NCBI RefSeq assembly: GCF_003337375.1
Contig: NZ_QPJD01000006.1
Coordinates: 1 to 45,074, forward strand
Reading direction: 5' to 3'
Source: Paenibacillus prosopidis
Lineage (GTDB): Bacteria > Bacillota > Bacilli > Paenibacillales > Paenibacillaceae
Length of the DNA: 45,074 nt
Shown here one piece after another: positions 42,215-45,074 of this stretch. The number at the start of each line of letters is the position of its first letter. Within the stretch, counting starts at the first letter, position 1. The notes below the pieces were generated by a model. It saw nothing but the letters and a program-made list of their open reading frames with translations, ran no database searches and had not been told where the DNA came from. The position numbers were made by a program, and so were the translations under genes.

Positions 42215-43152
42215 TATTTACGAATTGACACAGGATGTTCTGGCAGAAAAACATTACAATGCGATTGTCAAAGAATTGAAAAAGAAAGGTTACAGTCCCC
42301 CTTCGACTTATACAAAATGGTTCGAAAAATTCGATGCTGACTATACGTTGAAGCACATCATCACGGCAAGGCCTAAGGATCTGCGGATCATTGTGAACAA
42401 ATGTCAATCAGACAAGTATCCTCCATATATTATGGGACTCCACGATATGTACGTGCAGAAGTTTTCAAAATCTGACCGCTACATTGGTAACAATACGGAT
42501 AAATATAATGCAGTGAGGCTTATGAAGAGCCTAGGGGTCAAGGTATGCCCACTTTGTAACAGGAACTATATTAACAATGTAAAACCGAAGGGGCGGCAGG
42601 AAAAGCGTGCTGGACGGCTAGATCATTTCCACGATAAGTCGACGTACCCATTCCTTGCGATGTCATTCTACAACTTAGTACCGGCTTGCTACGGGTGTAA
42701 TCATACGAAGGGAACGTATGAGCTTGATCAAACGCCCTACGGTGAAGTTGATTTGGATCCCCTCATTAGGTTTAGCATTTTATTTGACAAACTTGAAGAT
42801 ATCTCTGACGAGAAGCATGTTAAGGTGTTACTAGATAATCATTCTTCCATTCAAAAGAATATTGATGTGTTGGGTCTATTAGGAACGTATACAGAGGATC
42901 ATAACGAAGACGCATATGCGGTTGTGAAGACGTTAAAAAATTATACAGAAATTTGGCAAATCCTTGTTACTGCTGAATCTTGGAGGACTGTTCGAAGATG
43001 AGGATGACCTACGGAACAGATTACTAGGCGACTATATTGGTTTGAAGGATCGACTAAAGTCTAAACCGTTAGCGAAACTAAAGAAGGACGTTTATGAGCA
43101 GTTGGAAGGGTATTATTCAAAAATGGGCTTCAATAACATTTCATCGACCTGA
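42207..43152 (+). pseudogene. HNH endonuclease (PtuB-like), single frameshift
   Basis: ATG at 42207 with AGGAG 9 nt upstream. The HNH zinc site is visible as CPLCNRNY and CYGCNHTKG, with LDHFHDKSTYPFLAMSFYNL between them supplying the catalytic His region. At about 42960 the frame breaks: before it the product reads LKNYTEIWQ, and after a 1-nt shift LLNLGGLFEDEDDLRNRLLG continues to YYSKMGFNNISST. One base removed near 42962 would restore an open frame of about 314 residues. The partner ATPase upstream lacks its N-terminal half, so the pair is non-functional as it stands. The nuclease domain itself is intact. Confidence 0.85.
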
Positions 43153-43434
43153 TTCGTCTTACGATCGATGCAAGATAAATGCAGTAAAGGTTCAACTCCC
43201 CCTTGATAACCAGTTCTTTACAAACGAAACCTTTAACATGGAAAATCCCTACTTCCCACTAATGCTAGCCATATTATTGCCGCTGCGACTGCTGGTCGTA
43301 CCAATACGCTTCCAAATCCACAAGAGGCTGGAATCACTTGAATCTTTATTTCAGACCTTTTCTATTACATGGAAAAGCCAAGCATAAGACAGAGTCTTAA
43401 GACAAAGAAATATTGAAAAGCACAACTTGCACGA
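43153..43434. other. gap with no supported gene
   Basis: Open frames are present but have no RBS and no family resemblance. One frame contains ASHIIAAATAGRTNTLPNPQ, which could be another coding relic. Confidence 0.35.
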
Positions 43435-43620
43435 TTGAGCTAAATGAATAAATTCTTCGGACTTTATAGCGAAGTGAAAGATCAACAAGTTTGGTATAGT
43501 TAACTCATAAGGTGGAAGGAACAAAAAGGATCCGCTGCGATGATCTGATCTGTGGGAATCATGATGAAATAAACTCAGATTCTTAACAGAATTACAAACT
43601 ACATTGAAAAGGATGGGAAA
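43435..43620 (+). repeat. diverged copy of the leader before the oxidoreductase-SDR unit
   Basis: The stretch starting TGAGCTAAATGAATAAATTC (43435-43454) and continuing with CGGACTTTATAGCGAAGTGA resembles 30103-30150 (TGAGCTAAATGAACAAATAT, CGGACCTTACAGAAAAGCGA). Here the oxidoreductase gene is absent and the SDR relic follows directly. Confidence 0.6.
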
Positions 43621-43760
43621 ATGGCAAAGCAAAAAGTTTGATTTATTACTGGAATATAGAAGAGGCTGGATTTCATAATTTATCGGTTAGAGCTTCTTCT
43701 CGAACTTCGAACATTGGCGACAACATTGTTTTCAGATTCTAGTACCGCCTTTACGATCTC
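43621..43760 (+). pseudogene. N-terminal SDR relic
   Basis: Reads M-A-K-Q-K-V-stop-F-I-T-G, matching MKNQKAWFITGAARGIG of the SDR at 30849 with Trp changed to TGA, then a second stop within the cofactor loop. Similarity continues weakly through GACAACATTGTTTTC (compare GGGGATAATGTTGTT). It is dead and truncated. Confidence 0.7.
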
Positions 43761-43859
43761 AAAACCCAAAAAAATAGAATTGTTCGCGAAGATTATTTTC
43801 ACACATTAATTTGTAAAATTATGTTAAAAGAAATAATTGAATTATGGAGGCGAGATGTG

Positions 43860-44306
43860 ATGAGTTCAACTACCGCAACACTGCAAGAAGTGTTGAATAA
43901 ACAAATTGCAAACTTGAATGTGATGTATACCAAGCTACATAACTACCACTGGTATGTGAAAGGACATCAATTTTTTACGCTTCATCTCAAATTTGAAGAA
44001 TTATACAACGAAGTTGCGCTTCATATTGATGATTTAGCAGAGCGGTTACTGGCAATTAAGGGGCTACCAATGGCGAGAATGGTAGATTATTTAAATTATT
44101 CCTCAGTGAAAGAAGCAACTGGTACAGAAAATGCGGATCAAATGGTGACAACCATCGCTCAAGATTTTAGTATAATGATTGTAGAATTAAGGGGCGGGAT
44201 GGCATTATCGGAATCTCTCAATGATGATACAACGGCAGATATGTTGCTGGCTATTCATACATCCTTGGAAAAGCATGTTTGGATGCTAAATTCATTTCTT
44301 GAGTAA
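43860..44306 (+). CDS. Dps-family ferritin-like DNA-protection protein
   Basis: A 148-residue mini-ferritin that stores iron and detoxifies hydrogen peroxide, usually as a 12-mer. The ferroxidase residues are in YTKLHNYHWYVKGHQFFTLH and KFEELYNEVALHIDDLAERL, the Dps signature. ATG at 43860 is chosen with GGAGG (43846-43850) 9 nt upstream; the ATG at 43821 would lie before this RBS. No clear PerR or Fur box is seen upstream. The gene is intact and followed by a strong terminator. It stands near a dead catalase gene and so may carry more of the peroxide defence encoded here (inference). Confidence 0.93.
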   Translation: MSSTTATLQEVLNKQIANLNVMYTKLHNYHWYVKGHQFFTLHLKFEELYNEVALHIDDLAERLLAIKGLPMARMVDYLNYSSVKEATGTENADQMVTTIAQDFSIMIVELRGGMALSESLNDDTTADMLLAIHTSLEKHVWMLNSFLE

Positions 44307-44343
44307 GCGAAATCTTTGGTGTTTATGTTTAAGCACTTCTAAT

Positions 44344-44390
44344 TGAAGTTAAGTCGTATGCTGCAGCATACCGACTTAACTTCTTTTTTT
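44344..44390 (+). terminator. dps terminator
   Basis: GAAGTTAAGTCG and CGACTTAACTTC form a perfect 12-bp stem, extended by TATGC/GCATA with a one-base bulge, and seven T follow. Confidence 0.92.
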
Positions 44391-44613
44391 ATGCTTTACC
44401 AAGTTATTTTGGATGAGTTTGCCGAACTCGTCTGAAGTCGGGTGGAATGAATGTAAGATGCATAGGAAATGTAAAAATCTAGGAAACATTCAAAATGTAA
44501 AACCATTTTCATCATCTGATGGTGCCGCGTTTGCGGCAGGGGCGTCTAAACCTTATTTTTCAAAAGCTGACGATTTTGAAACTCAAAAACCCTCAGTCTA
44601 ACACTTTTTTTCT
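44391..44613. other. gap between dps and the integrase fragment
   Basis: No gene is supported. An open frame at 44413-44601 has no RBS and no recognisable domain. Confidence 0.4.
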
Positions 44614-44856
44614 TTGGACAATAGGAACAAAGATAAACCGGACAAAAAACCGAACTGGGAAGACCGCTTTGAGGGCGCGAAAGTTGACGGCAAAAGAAAG
44701 CACATTACAAAAGCGGGTTTCCGCACAAAGAAAGAGGTTTTGGAAGCGGGGACGAAAGCACTTGCTGAATATAACAACGCAGGGCTTGTGTTTACGCCTT
44801 CCGAGGTGTCGGTCGCTGATTACTTGAATTATTGGTTTGAGCAATACGTTAAACCG
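44614..44856 (+). pseudogene. N-terminal fragment of a phage/ICE tyrosine integrase
   Basis: The frame encodes the arm-type DNA-binding domain (WEDRFEGAKVDGKRKHITKA then GFRTKKEVLEAGTKALAEYN) and the start of the core-binding domain (SVADYLNYWFEQYVKP). A full integrase continues for about 300 more residues including the catalytic Arg and Tyr; here homology ends near 44856, where unrelated sequence begins. It starts at a TTG without a good RBS, so the 5' end may also be altered. It marks a decayed mobile element. Confidence 0.85.
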
Positions 44857-44880
44857 ATAGAATGTATAGCAAAAATAGAA

Positions 44881-44909
44881 TTGATCGATATACTCGGTTT
44901 CAGTATTAT
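44881..44909 (+). promoter_or_regulatory. promoter of the GlcG/HbpS-family gene
   Basis: TTGATC (44881-44886) and TATTAT (44904-44909) with a 17-nt spacer, 92 nt before the gene. The leader may fold through GGGGC (about 44924) and GCCCC (about 44972). Confidence 0.6.
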
Positions 44910-45000
44910 AAGGCATGCAAGGGGCTTCATAACTAATGCCGTCGTAAAACCAATAAAAGTTGCGGCCCCGATCCATTCCTAAAAGACAGGAGAATACGAG

Positions 45001-45074
45001 ATGATTACAGCAGAACAAGCCCGCAAGATCATCGCCGCCGGCGAGGCGCGGGCCACGGAAATCGGCGTTCCGGT
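45001..45074 (+). CDS. GlcG/HbpS-family (heme-degrading/cofactor-binding) protein, partial
   Basis: Only the first 24 codons are in the window: MITAEQARKIIAAGEARATE-IGVP. This matches the N-terminus of the GlcG/HbpS family (PF03928), small proteins linked to heme binding or glycolate and diol metabolism. ATG at 45001 with an AGGAGA-type RBS. The coding sequence is much richer in G+C than the preceding relic region, which suggests a return to ordinary chromosome or a different origin. The rest of the gene lies outside the window. Confidence 0.75.
   Translation, partial: MITAEQARKIIAAGEARATEIGVP

Noticed and set aside
43094..43387. 97-codon open frame after the HNH gene
   Set aside because: It begins inside the HNH coding sequence in another frame and shows no homology; probably chance.
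43761..43859. PerR or Fur box in front of dps
   Set aside because: AT-rich stretches are present but none has the 7-1-7 symmetry with enough matches.

Overview
The window looks like chromosomal DNA of a Paenibacillus-type Firmicute (Paenibacillaceae). The evidence is strong Shine-Dalgarno sites (AGGAGG class), frequent TTG/GTG starts, an rRNA-linked tRNA cluster, a SigW/RsiW pair, the cdaA-cdaR-glmM-glmS order and a glmS ribozyme. The species cannot be read from the sequence alone.

Layout. (1) 1-4058: the 3' tail of a 23S rRNA gene with no 5S gene after it, eight tRNA genes (Asn, Thr, Glu, Val, Gln, Lys, Leu, Leu) and a terminator. A WYL-type regulator and a Fur-boxed siderophore-type ABC ATPase follow, then four more tRNAs (Gly, Arg, Pro, Gly) with their own promoter. 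(2) 4127-8431: PEP carboxylase (ppc) and a membrane-anchored HtrA-type protease without a PDZ domain. (3) 8488-10854: an EamA transporter, the ECF sigma factor sigW and its anti-sigma rsiW. A textbook ECF promoter lies between sigW and rsiW. (4) 10866-23103: a self-contained cluster of three paralogous isochorismatase-fold cysteine hydrolases, a LysR regulator, two MFS transporters and a complete oligopeptide-type ABC importer whose two ATPases are fused. The two transcription units that begin with a hydrolase share a gap-free conserved promoter block. (5) 23233-29383: cdaA-cdaR-glmM, then the glmS ribozyme and glmS. In Bacillus the genes of (5) directly follow sigW-rsiW, so block (4) looks like an insertion into a conserved synteny group.

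(6) 29384-45074 is an accessory, decaying region. It holds a 4 x 20 bp tandem repeat, a small XRE regulator, an NAD(P)H oxidoreductase/SDR/AraC module, an OmpR-type regulator whose receiver has lost its phospho-acceptor Asp, an LtrA membrane protein, a GGDEF-EAL protein and a second AraC paralogue. It also holds several gene relics: SDR pieces, a catalase pseudogene with at least five lesions, an ATPase/HNH-nuclease pair resembling a Septu-type defence operon but truncated and frameshifted, and an integrase fragment. An intact SDR, a Dps protein and the start of a GlcG/HbpS-family gene complete it.

How the parts may work together: SigW-RsiW, c-di-AMP synthesis (CdaA/CdaR) and amino-sugar synthesis (GlmM/GlmS) are envelope-homeostasis functions. 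The inserted block (4) reads as uptake of a small peptide- or amide-like compound by the ABC system, cleavage of an amide or ureido bond by the hydrolases, export or exchange by the MFS proteins, and control by the LysR protein. The substrate is not identifiable from sequence.
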